Below are positions 21,797 through 34,579 of a DNA stretch of 64,000 bases, piece by piece (position 1 is the stretch's first letter; each line of letters begins with the position of its first letter). The stretch is from Thinopyrum elongatum. Its lineage: Eukaryota > Streptophyta > Magnoliopsida > Poales > Poaceae. The notes under the pieces are model-generated. The model was not told where the DNA came from. It did no database searches and saw nothing but the letters and a program-made list of their open reading frames with translations. The position numbers were made by a program, and so were the translations under genes. Where the stretch lies: contig CM022298.1 of NCBI GenBank assembly GCA_011799875.1, forward strand, positions 256,859,757 to 256,923,756, read 5' to 3'.

Positions 21797-23510
21797 TGTA
21801 ACACGACCCTGGTTTTCGCTCCTGTTTTTTTTCCTTCGCGGGATTTGACTCCCGTCTTTTTTCTCCGGGTGTTATCAGATTTTCCAGCTCTTGGGTATAT
21901 GAGATGGTCACTTAGCCTTTGCCCTTTTCTAAAATCCAACCAGAGATCTCCTCCAGTCCAATCTTGTCACCTTGTAAGATACTGTTTCTTCAAGCTTTTT
22001 CCGGCCGCAACCCTACACTTCCGAGTTACGAAAGGGAACCGGTCTCTTCTATACAAAGGAACCCCGATTTCTTGCATCTCTGACTCCCCTAACTTTTCCG
22101 CAGTGATCATCCCGTTATCTATAAACCCTTGATATGCAAAATATTGCCAAATTATTTTGCAATATTTTTCGTTTATAATTAATTCCTTTTATTCGCCAGT
22201 TAAAGAATTAAATCGCGAGGAAATATCTATCCATTCCAAAGTTCATGAAAACTTGTGGAGATATTCTTTTGTGATCATATGGAGCTCGGAGCAAAAATAG
22301 TTGGCCATAATTAAATAAAGGAAATTGGCATTTCCTATTTAATGCCAATATTGCTTTTTTGGCCTCTTTCTCAAGGAACTACCATTTTGTACCAAGAAGA
22401 AATTCCCCAAATAAATTGTGGAGCTTCTCTATCCTATCTTCACCATTCCATTAGAACCCAAGTCCCATAGTTCAAAGTTTTTAGCAGCACTACATCCCAT
22501 TTACAAATTATGTCCGATTTCCAGTTTGAAAAGGAAGTGCTTGAACCCTTGATCTATTTGAGCTGAAATGTTTTCATGGTGATTATATTGACAAATCACT
22601 CCTGGAACAAAACACCAGCTCAATTCATCTCTCCATTCTCCACATCATTTTTCTCACGTTTTGTCCATTTGGAACTTCTGTGAAGAAGTACCATTTTGGT
22701 GTACCCCAATGGTAGGAAACTTTACATTGGCTTCATGTATCCAAATACCTCCCCTCCACAAAATTTCATCTCATTTCATTCAGCCATTTGAGCACAATTG
22801 AGCATCAATATCTTCATTCTGACCATTGGGGTCATTCTACCAGCAAGTGTCCCTCAATTCTTATCCAAATGGCCCCAAATTTTACCAGGGTAGTCACCTG
22901 GTAGATAATTGCTCCATGACAATTCTAGCCCTCATTTCACTATTGGATCTATCCAGAAACAACTACAACACCTTGCTGTCGAGAAACTTCTTCAACAATT
23001 TTCCCTCACCTCAACGCCCCCTAGCTACTGTCCAGTCACTTCCCTTATCTATTTGAGAATCAAGGAGCTTGTTGGACACGCTTGTACATGCAGGAGACTT
23101 CCAGAGGCAGCCCATGCACGTGGTTACCACGCAATGGCCATGCATAACGGTGGCTCTAGTTGCTCTGTCTAGCTCGTCCGTCATCTCGTTGGGCCCTCGC
23201 GTTGTCCGAGCATGTCCTACTGCTCCGCGGTGTCCACCTGAAGAGCTGTGAGCCGGGCCTTCACATTCCGGAGGAGGTGAGAGCAGTTAGGTAAGATCAT
23301 TTCTCTCTCCGCTTTTGCTGTTCTCTCTCGTATTTCTTCGCCCTCTCCTCTAATTCCTCTGTGGTGCCGTCCTTCCTTTATAGTCCGCGTCTCTCCGCTT
23401 GTCTCGCTCCTCGCTGCCCCCGTTGATTCTCATTTCACTTCCTATTCTTTTGCATGTCCTTTCATGGTTCTTCTCCTTTCCCCTCCCACCTTCCCCAATA
23501 TTAGTAACAG
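21797..23510 (+). repeat. LTR Y (Gypsy-like), first copy
   Basis: Starts TGTAACACGACCCTGG, a TGTAACACCC-type LTR start, directly after the CACTA coding part. AT-rich centre. It is interrupted or ended at about 23510 by a family X LTR. The last 250 bp differ strongly from the second copy (see findings). Whether it is a solo LTR or a 5' LTR cannot be decided. Confidence 0.5.
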
Positions 23511-26313
23511 AAATCCTAGAAATTAACCCCTTGTGTTCCCGACCGAGCCCAGGATACTTTAGTGGTTGGACCGTCCTTGTTACATAGTTACCAAGCAATT
23601 ACTAAGAATTGGATTCAAGACGCATAACGTCCTAATGGTAACAACATGATCCGGTGGTGGATGAAGGAATGACTTGTGGTTCTCCACTCGATGGGTGCTA
23701 CCCCATTCCCACAGACACAAGTGGTAATTCCTTCCGCTGGCTGCTATCCTAGGCTCCGCACGGACGTTGCTGTGTGGGTACCCTCGTAACTCCTGACCGA
23801 CCTGCTGCCACTAAATAGCCAGGGACAAGCCTGTGAGTACGTTTTGAATGTTACTCTCAAACATCTGACAAAGAGGTACCGAATCACAGATAAAAATTAT
23901 GATCAATGATTTAGCCAAACTATATTCATATGCTCATGCTGACTGAAATTTAAATCATGCAAAAATAGATATGACGCTAGCATAGCATGTTAGTCATGAA
24001 TCAACCTTATTAGAAATAAAGCAATGAATGCCACGGTAGTCTAGCCAGCCAAGTGACCATTCACAGCAAAATAAAAATAAATGCATCGGGTGTCACAATA
24101 GTAGTGGCGGGACCGCCTGTAAACTCGAGGGACCCACGAAGAGTGTTGAAAGAAATGCCAGTCCCGGGGTGTCAAGTTGACACCACGGTCGGACTTGAAC
24201 GAAGAAATGCCATCGAGTGTCCACAAGAGTAGTGGCGGGATAACGGCTGTGACCTCGAGGGCCGCCCGAGAGGTCTTGAAAATAAAATTGAGTGCCTCGG
24301 GGTGGTCTGAGCCAGCCCCTGAGACCACTCAAGAAATACAAAATAGAGAAAGGAGTTTGTCCTCAATAATATGCATAACCATAATAATATTAACATGCAT
24401 AAAATATTCATGGTAGCATCAGGGTGACAACAATTATCCCGCAAAATAATCAGGCTCAATTAATTATTTTTCCTCCGAAACCAACACGAAGAATGACCTT
24501 GACCAACCGCAGACTGCAGCCCTAACCTGGACACGGCTATTCAATAGGTTTAAAAACTCTGCAGAGGGTGTACTCTTTACCCACAAGTAAGGATTTCTTT
24601 AGTCAGTACCGTGACACTGGCTATTCCCATTACTGTTCTCTGGTTGAAAAGACACCTGACCAGCAACACACAATTAACTTCCTGGATCCAGGAATCACCC
24701 AAAGCATCGTTCAAGAAAACTTTAAGACGGAGATACAAACGTCCACATGGGATCACTATTCATACACGCGATTACAAGGGGTGCCCCCCTCTCGTCACAA
24801 ACTGGAAACACCCCTGCCCCCTGACGTCCCGCTGACAGGATTTAGTCCTCCAACATGGAAACCCTCATGGTATCCCTCTATGTGTTGTGCACGGAAGGGG
24901 TTAACAACGAGTGTGGGCGCGGTGGTTTCGGCTGGAGACGGGGAGAAATGGAGCTCCCCGGTCCGACTGTGGCTGCTACAGAGGGTTCATGAGGGAGGAG
25001 GAAGTGGTGTGCCAATTCGAGAACGACCCGAGTGGCCTTTTTATAGCGGGCGAGGTCGGTTTTCGTGCTTCCCACGGACGACACGCTGGCGGTGGCCATA
25101 AATTCACCGGCGAGGTGGTTATGGTGGTGGCATGGTCGGGGCGGAGTTTGGTTAGGGCGTGCCATCCGGAGTTTACTCCAGACACGCTGGCTGGCGGGGA
25201 AGCAGCCACGCGTCCTAGCGGGACACGTGACCGCGACGGGCGTTGTCCTGTGGCCGGCGCTTGGCGGCCCAGAGGGCGGCGGCAGAGTATGGATGGTGTC
25301 GGCCGGGTTACTGGGTGGTCTGGCTGATCACAGAGGATCAGGACGAGAGGGGGAAGCAGTGGAGGAGCCACAGCGGCTCGGTTGCCACCGATGCCATAAC
25401 GTGCGCGCCTGGCTTGCGCCCAGTGCCTCACGCTACAAATGTTCGCCGAATGCCAGCAGGTGTTCAGTGCTCAAATGAGCGTAGATTTGGCGATGATGTC
25501 CACCGGAGTGATCGAGATGAGGACAACGATGGTTTGGGGAGAGGGGCTAGTGTCCGTTGCAATTTAAAGTGCCCAAATTCTGTCATGACTCAGGTGCTCG
25601 ACAGAATTTGGGTGACCTAGGTGATTCTGGTAGTCATGTAATTGTCAGTGATGTCTCTTTGGATGTAAAATCGTGGTGAAGTTGGTTGTGAGATAGAAAA
25701 CTTGTCAGTGCAAGTTTTAGAGAAATCATTTCTGGACAGAAATTTCAATAGGAATATTTGGTAAACTAAAAAGATTCAATGAAGCTAAAATTTTGTACTT
25801 AATGGTGTGTGGAAGGACCTATAAGTTGGAACAATTCAGATTTTTTGAGTTGGCAAGAAAAATGGGGTTGTAGTTGTACCTAGAAAATGGACAGAATTGA
25901 AAAGAGTGTTTCCCTCTCAAATTTCCAAAAGACCAAGTTGGGTTTTTTGCATAAAATTGATATAAAGGCCTACATGACCTCCCATAATTTTGCTGAATTT
26001 TAAAAGAATTAATTAAGTGGTTGTAGTGCAACAAAGTATTTTAAATAGTTGAAAATGTTGTTAAAACGAATTGTTTTTTGGGAAATTTTTATTATGAATA
26101 ATTCTTAGGTTGTTTAAAGTAATAATGAAAGGTTTTAAGAACACTTTATCCCAAAGCCACAATATTATTTTTCAGAAATTGCTATCTGGAGGGACGAATT
26201 TTGAAAACAGAGGCGGAAAATACTCTAAATTAATAAAACCCCCAATTAATTTAAATTTTATTCTGGCCAATTTTTACTAATAAAATCATGGTTGATTTTT
26301 TGGGGTTTTAACA
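23511..26313 (-). repeat. Family X 3' LTR with internal deletion, first copy
   Basis: Minus-strand element: the LTR's TGTAACACCCC-like start is at 26313 (here indel-damaged) and its end is near 23511. At about 24905 the sequence jumps from GGGGTTAACAAC to GAGTGTGGGCG, omitting about 1.4 kb present in other X LTRs. The second copy at 55868 has the same deletion. Confidence 0.65.
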
Positions 26314-26340
26314 AACTCTACCCCCCTTGAGAAAACTCTC
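26314..26340 (-). other. Family X polypurine tract, element X1
   Basis: The minus strand reads TCAAGGGGGGTAGAGTTTG next to the LTR start. The same site is at 57246 and 61143. It resembles the 3' end of Tekay/Del chromovirus elements. Confidence 0.6.
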
Positions 26341-26559
26341 GTCTCGGACTTTGTTAGACGAAAAAAAAAAATTAAATGCATTCACAACAACCAATAATCA
26401 TATGTTAGAATGCATCATGGTAATGCACTATGATATAATACGCCCTAATACATCGCAAGTGCTATACACAGCAACAACCCTCTACTCCATACACTGGCTA
26501 CACAAAAATACAGGGAAATCGGACCACTAAGCTCGAATAATTCTGGTGGACTCAGTCCA

Positions 26560-27480
26560 CCTCGTTGACATCCAGACACATCGCAAAGACGGGGCGTGTC
26601 TCGCAGACGTCGCGGCGTCCTTTCGGGGGCGTCAACGTCGGAGTGGCTATATAGGATGAGGAGCTGCAGGGTCGGGGTAGCGATGATGACCCACGCGGGG
26701 TGTAGTGGTCTACATCCCGTTGGGAGAAATCCCTAATAGAACGACGGAGTCATCCGGGGAAACAAAGGCTTGCCCGGGTGGGCAACGGGGCAGACCTCCA
26801 GTCCTCGATTGGTCTCCGAATAGTACTATCGGTTGTCAGTGGCAGGTGTGGCAGCTTCACTTCTCCCATGGTCAGGAGAGGCAAGCATCCTGCAGGTCTC
26901 AATCAGGTCAAGTGAAACTGATCGAACAGTGCCTCTTGCGCTCTCACAGGTAGCGCACCAGATGCAACACCAGAGGCATGGTCCGTATCATGTCTCCATT
27001 GGCGACTTGGGTCGTCTGCCATAGCCTCACGACTAGGGTGTAGTATGCGAACGGTAGTTAACCCCTGGCGACAGATGCCGGAGTTGAACTTAATCCTCTC
27101 GGGCTGCAAGTTGGAGGCTTGGGGCTCGTCGGAGGTCGCTCCCGGTGAACCGGTAAGGGCGCTCTGGGCGTGAACAACCCTCCCTTAGATGTTCCCTTGG
27201 CCCCGAATTGATGGTGGAATCACTCCTTGCTCCCTGGTACACAGACATACTCCGGCAGCTCTCGATGCCGAGAGCCGACGGGTGAGATTGTCCAAGGATG
27301 GCTACAAAGCCTTCAAGTGTCGACTGCGTTGGGTCTCGTTGTTCACGAGGGGGCCTGGCATCTGGTGGTGGGAGTGGAGGCTGTGAATGTGCTGGCTTGG
27401 GTTGATGCTATCCTTTAATAAGCCAGCAGAGTCTTCCACCATCGCAGACGCTTGCGGATAGAACAACGCAGGTGTCGGCA
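26560..27480 (-). pseudogene. Family X ORF, frameshifted, element X1
   Basis: Same gene as at 61380-62291, broken into several frames by indels. Because its neighbours show single-base noise everywhere, the breaks may be sequencing error rather than decay. Confidence 0.6.
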
Positions 27481-27652
27481 CAGGAATCACGGCCCAATGG
27501 GCTAGGTTGATTTTGGGCACCGACTGTCAAAAGATGTCGGCTGCCACTGTGTAGGCTTTCGAGGGAGATTGCTTGACTGTGGACATGAAAAGGATGTGAT
27601 GGTGTGAATCCTAGAGATAGCGACCAGGGCAAGATAGATTAGCCAAGTTCAG

Positions 27653-27668
27653 CCTGTCTCTGATACCA
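27653..27668 (-). other. Family X primer-binding site, element X1
   Basis: The minus strand reads TGGTATCAGAGACAGG, an initiator-Met-tRNA site. It fixes the minus orientation and puts the 5' LTR at higher coordinates. Confidence 0.75.
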
Positions 27669-27686
27669 AGGCTGCTGGGCCGGGAC

Positions 27687-30130
27687 AGTAAATACCAGGA
27701 AATTTAACCCCTCGTGTTACCCACTAGCCCAGGATTAGCTGTACTGGTGGACACGTCCTTGTTTACAATTACAACGCATTACAAATTGGATTCAAGAACC
27801 ATAAAGGTCTAATGATACAACAGTGATTCCGGTGTGGATTACGAAATGATCTTGTGGTTCTCCAACGTCGTGGGGCTCCATTCCCACAGAACAACTGACC
27901 TGGATAATCTATCCTCCGCGTGGCTGCTATCCTAGGCTCCGCACGGACGTGCTATGGTACTCCTCGTAGAACCGCCTTACCTGGCCACGTAAATGCCAGG
28001 GACAACGCCTGTGATAACTTTGAATGTACTTGCAAACATCATGAACAAAGAATATACCGAATGCAGCAGATAAAATATTGATCATGATGACAAAATATAT
28101 GCATATGCTCAGGCTGCCTGAAATTTAAATCATGACAATAAAATGATATGAACCGAACATAGCATGTTAGTCTGTCAAACTTATTAAAATACAGCAAATG
28201 ATGCAGGGTATCCTAGCCAGCACAAGTGACTTCACAAAATAAAATAACTGCTAATTAAACGGTGTCCAAAAATTAGTGGCGGGACTGCCTGTAAACTCGA
28301 GGGACGCCCGAGATTTCGGGTGTCAAGTGAGCCACGGTCGGACTTGAAAGAGAAATGCCAATCTGGTGTCACAAGAGTAGTGGCGGATAAAAAACCGCCT
28401 GTGACTCGGGGACGCCACGAGAGGTCTTGAAATAAAATTGAGTGCCCGGGTTAGTTCTTAGCCAGCCCCTGAGACACTCAGGAAAACAAAATAAGAAGAA
28501 ACGGGATAGTCCTCAAAATATGCATACCTAATAATATTAACATGCATAAATATTCAGGGTAGCATCAGGGTGACAACAATTATCCTGCAAAATAATTTAG
28601 GCTCAATTTAAATATTTCCTCCAAGACGCGACACTAAACCGACACTTGACCAACCCAACTATAGGCCCTTAACCTGGACACGGCTATTCGAATGGTTTTA
28701 AACTCTACAGAGAGTTTCTCTTTACCCACAAGTAACGGATTTCTTAGTCAGTACCGTGACACGGGCTTAGATTCCCATTACGTCTTTGGTTGAGAACACA
28801 CCTGAACCAGCACACACCAGATTAACTTTCGCGGATGCCAGGAATCACCCAAAGCATCGTTCAAGAAAAACTTAAGAACGAGAGACCAACTCTGCAATGG
28901 ATCACTATTCTACACGTGGATACAAGGGGTGCCCCCCTCTCAGTCCACTGGAAACCCCTGCCCCCTGACCTCGATACAGGATTTAGTCCACCACATGGAA
29001 ACTCTCATCGTATCCTCTATGTGGTGTGTGCACGGAAAGGGGTTAAACAACTTACTAACCATACCCCACCTGTGGAGACGGGAACAATGGCAGCATGAAT
29101 CAAGTATGGTGGTTACCGAAACAAGACTCGATCTACGGTCGAGTCAGGAGGTTTAATTTTTCCTGCAGTGGTTAGCCACAATGATGATTCCTCGGTGTAC
29201 GCCACAGGGTCACCACCTGACATGTCCCGACATGCCCTTACTGACATCTCGTACCACGAGAATTCAGTCTCACGTCCACTTTTCCTCGTGACTGATTCTT
29301 CCTGCAGATTAGTGCAGACTGGCACAGGCATATGTGACAAATAAAATAGCCATGCTTACTCCATACACAAAAGATGTCAGCAAAATGGTCAATGAATCAG
29401 GCATGCCAAAATAGCTATATGCCCAAATTTTATTTGAAATTCCAATTATTCATAACACCACTAATCAATCAAATAACCAACCATGCATCACCATATCAAG
29501 TGTTTCAAGATGCTTGCCTTAATTATGCAGAAGGATTGGGCACTCCAAAAATTTGAAAATTTTTTATCTTCCCTCCATTTCCTATGTTTAAAATATTTAA
29601 TCGCCATATAAAACAAAAATAGTGCTAAAAGTTTTCCTAAATTTTTGAAAATAATACTAAAATAAACTAGAGTAAAAACTAAAGATAACAGAAAAAGAAT
29701 CAAATTATTTGGTTCCATATGCATTACTTATGAAATGTTCCAAGCTGGAATAAATGACTAAAAGACTATTTAATTGATCCAGTAGAGGCTGAGCTTAGGA
29801 AAAATGTTCACCTGGCTGAATAGGCAAGATTTTATGAGCATGAGGAAATTGAATCACACCAAATTTAGTCTAGAAATGAGTGCTTTGTAATATTTTTAAA
29901 TCTTAGTGGAAAAGAAAAAGAAAAGTAGCAATTGCACGCCCTGGGCGGGGGTTTCAACCGCAGAGTGCCACTGGGCCGAGCCCAGCCGGCTCTGGCTTGT
30001 GGCGGGAGGTGGATTACATCGATGGCTTACTGGCTGGGGTTACGCCCACCGCCCGCGAAGATGAATTCCGTGAAAACCGTCTCCACTTAAACGGCGGGCT
30101 AGCGGCCTGAGTGGCTGACGTGCGGGCCCA
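27687..30130 (-). repeat. Family X 5' LTR, element X1, truncated
   Basis: Matches 58607-59807 and 62504-64000, then continues beyond the window-end copy. 29601-30130 matches 1-530. It stops at GTGCGGGCCCA (30130), where a C run and a T run lead into Tat integrase sequence. About 1.8 kb of LTR is missing. Confidence 0.7.
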
Positions 30131-30139
30131 CCCCCCCTT

Positions 30140-31100
30140 TTTTTTTTTTTGTGGTCGTTAGCGGCGGGCAGGGCCTTTGCTGAAGCGTTCAGCACGGTAG
30201 TATCCCCGGAGAACGTTCTCTCTTCCTCGCGAAGCACACATCGTCGTCACGCCGTGCTGATCCTGCGCATACTTTTTTTTTTCCATTCATAGGCAATCAC
30301 TTGGAGGCGACCCTAAATGAGGTTTCCGTGGGGATACTTGCTTTTGCCCCATATACTAGGGAGAATTGATCCTGCCCGGTAGCGTGATTTGGTGTCGTTC
30401 TGAGGGACGAAAGAACCCCCGTCCGCTCGTCGATCCATCGCCTTGTCTTGCCTCAACTTCTGCATCTTATCAATGTTCTGATCTTGAGTCGTGCAACACT
30501 CTCAGCGGGTTCGCCCTCTCATCTCTTGTCAATTGCTTCATTGATGTGCAACGAGCAAATGAATCTCGTTCCAGAGGGCATGAACCATTTCATGAATGCG
30601 CGGTGCTCGTGAACTGGGTGCCGTGTCGGTGATGATCCAGTAGGGACCCCCGAAGCGGGCACAACCAATCCTTTTAAACTTGATACTGACTGAGCAGTCA
30701 ACCTTTCTCATGGCAATCTACTCTCTTCTACTTTTCCGTCCACTTTGTAACCTTGTCGATTCCAACGAACAGGAATTCAAAGCCCCCGGCAGTCTCGGGG
30801 GAAAGGGCCTAGGTGATATCGATCGTCCCCATACCGAAACGGCCAGTGACAAAGGGATTGTCTTAAGAGCTTGGGCGGCAGTGGATGTTCTTGGAATGGA
30901 ACTGGCAGGCTTACACCACTTGGTGACTAGCTCGACTACATCTTGGAGGGCTGTGGCCATATAACCTTGCCGAATGCTTTCCCAACTTAAAAAGCCCTTG
31001 ATCCATTGTGGTAAGTTGCAACATGCCTTTGTGTATTTCCGCCAGCATTTTCTTTCCCCCTCCTTCCCGGCAATGCCCTTCAATTTCATCTCAATTGGTC
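30140..31100 (-). pseudogene. Tat Gypsy integrase, broken and truncated
   Basis: Integrase inserts element DNA into the chromosome. Frame 31089-30718 has HH-CC-type remains (TALQDVVELVTKWCKPASS) followed by AQALKTIPLS and VWGRSISPRPFP, the start of the catalytic core. Near 30660-30600 another frame reads FGGPYWIITD, around the second catalytic Asp. Frame 30237-30040 begins with the region after the core. Stops and frame changes separate the parts. The C-terminal end is lost at 30131. Confidence 0.75.
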
Positions 31101-31234
31101 CTTCTTCTGATAGGTGTCATGGACAAACTGATACATACAGGCCCTCGGGCTAAAAACTCTTTTTTCAGCTTCTTTTCTTCTTGCTCTTCTGAAGTTTTTC
31201 TCCGTTTGGAGGAAATGGACTTATTTGCCTTGCC

Positions 31235-32210
31235 TCAAGTTGGAGCTTGGGGCTTCGGCAACAAGACTAGCGGCACCTCCTCTCTGTGAAAGCGCGTTCC
31301 TTGACCGCGGGGACCAGTGCCCCGGCAGGAGGCGCAGCCCGGCAATCGAAGGGGAGTTGTTTCTGGCAGGGTCCCTGCTCGGAATACCCAGGGGCCTACC
31401 GGGAAAGGCTTACCGGAGTCCAATTTCCTCTTTTCTGGCCATTTGTTGTCGGGGAATACAGAGGGCTTAGTAATGGAGAAGCAAAAGTTACTGGTTCCAC
31501 AGGAAGCTTTTGTGCATGCACATTTGACAGATTGATCAATGGTGGCTGTTTTCCGCACGGGGTACGTCTCTGTTTGCAATCCTCAAGTGCTCTCTAATCT
31601 CCTCACTTCCTCAACTTATTCCTCCATCAATGGGCGTTGTATCCTTGTTGACTTGTCTCACCACAAGTTGGTGATTCTCCTTCTCCTCGAATTATCATGC
31701 TCTGATTCCCATTCAGTGGCAATCCTGAATCCCGGCAAGCAGCCCTTCAATACTCTTTGTATTGTTGTCGCCCTCCTCCCGGGAAATGGTATCTGGACAC
31801 GTACTTCAAGTGCTCTAGTGGGAGCAGCATGAAGCACACCACCATAGCCCCGCACCTTGTAGGGAGAATGCATCATCAAAATACTGATCCATTCTTGGGG
31901 GCACTTCCTTGCTGGGGAGACGTTTCAAGCACTTCTTGCTCAGGGGTTGGCCGCCAATCTGCAATAAACTCTTCCAATGCCCTACTCAGATGTTTGATGT
32001 GTCTTTCAAACTTCAGGCCAAAGCTGGATAAACACTCCAATGCCCATTCCACTATCCTGCCGTAGCCCGCTGTGTTTCGGAGTATCCTTTGACTATGGGG
32101 AAGCGAGTGACCACCGTCGATCTCATGGGCTTGAGTATTGGCGCCGTTTCTTGAGGCCATGATAAGCCAAAAATCACCTTTTGCACACCGCATAGTACCC
32201 TTTGATCTAG
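31235..32210 (-). pseudogene. Tat Gypsy RNase H and linker, broken
   Basis: RNase H removes the RNA strand during reverse transcription. Frame 32193-31876 carries LIMASRNGANTQAHEIDGG and RIVEWALECLSSFGLKFE, the RT connection leading into RNase H. Frame 31879-31658 carries SPYKVRGYGG, QIPFPGRRATT and LPGFRIATEW, the RNase H core. 31579-31235 is a linker toward integrase. No single frame spans it. Confidence 0.75.
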
Positions 32211-33512
32211 CCCCCTGTACCAGGGATCAAGGAAGTCACTGGGCGCTGCCTACTTTCTTCCTATGATGCGTCCTTGGGTTGCCTTCGCTGCCAGGCTCTT
32301 CTTTATCCTGATCCATATCTGACCTGCCGCTGTTCTCTCTCGTTTCCTGACGGACCCTAGCTTAGGGAGGTCTGCTACTTTCCTCTAACTTCCCGCTGCG
32401 CCACTAGTGCTGCACTAACCACTTGATGGTGGCCGCTCAAATTAGTAGCAAGGCTCTTGTTGGTCGAGGAGCAACAAATGGGCATAGAGTCACAGTAGGC
32501 CTCAAATCTCGCAGTGCTGCGTCTGCTTCCGGGTCACTTCATGGGTCCTGCCTCTTCAAATTCAAATGTTGAAGAACGGCAAGCGTCCTTCGTCAGACTG
32601 GGAATGAATCTGCTAAGCGCGGCAACGCCCCCATTCAATCGCCTCACATCCTTAACTTCTTGGGTGCTTGAATTGCTAGATAGCCTTGATCTTATCTGGG
32701 TTTTGTTCGATCCCTCCGCGGTGGGACACCAAAGAAACCAAGTAGCTTGCCCCCGGAGGGCACACCAAACACAGCACTTCTCTTGGGTTCAGCTTCAAGT
32801 TGATCTTGCGCAGTATCAAATGTTTTTCCAATCTTGGGTGATGGTTGATCTGTCCTTGGTCTTGACCACAATTCATCCATATAAAGCTTCAATGTTCTTT
32901 TCAACATGTTGTTCAAACCAACCTGGACTGCTCTTGGCAAAAGTGAACCCGCACTCTTGCAACCCGAAAGGTCATGCGCACAAAGCAGTACGTGCCGCAT
33001 GGGTGCGCATGAGTCTTTTCTTCTCTCCTGTGACATAAAGATCCGATGATACCCAAAGTATCATACAAAGAAGGAAGCAAATCACAGCCCAGAAGTGAAT
33101 CCCACAAGTTGGTCGATGCGGTGGCAATGGGAATGGGTCGTTGGGCATGCCTTGTTTAGATCCGTGAAATCTATGCAAAGCCTCCATTTCCCCTTAGCCT
33201 TGCGCACAACCACTGGTTGCTACGCATGTTGGATGTGCTACTCCTCTGACCAGACATCTGCTCAAGTTTCTTGATTTCTTCGGCCATGAACTGCTGCCGC
33301 CCAAGGATTTGCTTCCGGAACCTTTTGCTTACGGGTCGGACATGTTGGTCGACAGCAAGCTGGTGTTCGATCACACTCCGTGGGAAACACCGGGGATACA
33401 GATGGTTGCCAGGCAAACACATCATATTCCTCGCCCGCAGAAGGCAACGCGCGGGCTTTCCTATTTGTTTCAAGGGTGGCACTGCATATAAAGTACCATC
33501 AAGCGCCACCAC
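32211..33512 (-). pseudogene. Tat Gypsy reverse transcriptase, second copy, broken
   Basis: 33512-32661 is identical to 2357-1506, including YMDE at 32884-32873. Beyond 32660 it continues naturally with frames reading LNGGVAALSRFIPSLTK and NQVV/AALVAQREV-like pieces, the RT thumb and connection. This continuity shows the 1506 end of the first copy is the abnormal one. Confidence 0.8.
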
Positions 33513-33643
33513 CCTGCCGGGACCTTTTTCACATGGGGTGGATCACCTTGGACTTCTTGCTGTTGGAACTTTTCAGCACGTCATCCACAGGCCTATCATA
33601 CCCCGAAGAGGTATTCTTCCCGGACTTGTTGCTAGTGTCTCTG

Positions 33644-34304
33644 CTAGCCTTCTTTTTCTTTGATTTCCTTGGCGGGAAACTGCGGCTTCCACGGCCTCTG
33701 CCGCGACTGGACCGTCCCAGTACATCTATCCAATCCACGACATAATTGCTTCCGTCTTGTCTGCTGTGGATGGCCCGGACACCCACTGGCCGTGGCATCC
33801 TTCAAAGTGTTGTAGGCAGCATAGTGGGATGCCGCCATGAATTTTGCCAAAGCTGGGCGTCCAATGATTCGCATTATATTGCAAGGGGAGGTCGCCACAT
33901 CAACACACTTCTCAGTCCGGTAGTTCAACTCCCATCCCCCCCCCAAATGTGACTGCAACGTGATGTTTCCCTTAGGATTACTCCTGCCGGGATTCGACCC
34001 ATTGAAATGTGCCATTATCCCTAATCTCTTCCTCTACTATCTGGAGTTTGTAATAACCTTTGGGGAAAACAATTCAACCCTGCCCCCGCGTCACCAACAT
34101 CTTTGTGACTTTGAGGTTGGCGAATCGTTGGTTCGTCTGACCGAAGCACCGCCAAGCACCCGACACCGTAGTGTGTGCGGTCAGGATGTCCTCTTCATCA
34201 AAGAGATGGGCGTGCATGACCACTTGATGGCTTCCGAGTCTGCCACTGGCTCCATGGCTTGACCTCAACGCCCACTGGTTTAGTTGGTGGTGAGAGGAGG
34301 GCAA
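33644..34304 (-). pseudogene. Tat Gypsy protease region, second copy
   Basis: Identical to 2489-3149: same protease peptides and same breaks. Confidence 0.75.
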
Positions 34305-34579
34305 GAAGCAGCACCCCCATCAATACACAGGGCCGTCATTGCCTCGGAATTCCTGCCTCCTTGTTTTCCTCTTCACATCCAATCCATCACTCTCAGCATT
34401 GCAATCCTTCCTTCTCTATCCTCCTTCTCTCGGCCCCTGCGGGGTTTCGCTTGTTCCGAGGAGCCTTTGCCGACGCGATTTGCTTCACCACCCCGGCCCT
34501 TCTGCAGTATCCAGTCTGACCTTTTTCTTAATCACGCTTCTCATACTCTCCCTCGGCTTTCTTGACGACTTCTCAACCT

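Larger units (their letters stand above)
26314..27686 (-). mobile_element. Family X internal region, element X1
   Basis: About 1.37 kb between the polypurine tract and the primer-binding site. It holds a frameshifted version of the 303-codon ORF seen intact at 61380-62291: SCT-like patches GALPVRAQEALFDQFHLT (27109-26903) and NPSQHIHSLHSHHQMPGP (27520-27302). No gag or pol motif. Confidence 0.7.

Noticed and set aside
30131..30155. Poly-T as a LINE or SINE tail
   Set aside because: The integrase reading continues through the complementary A run, and no LINE or SINE body is next to it.
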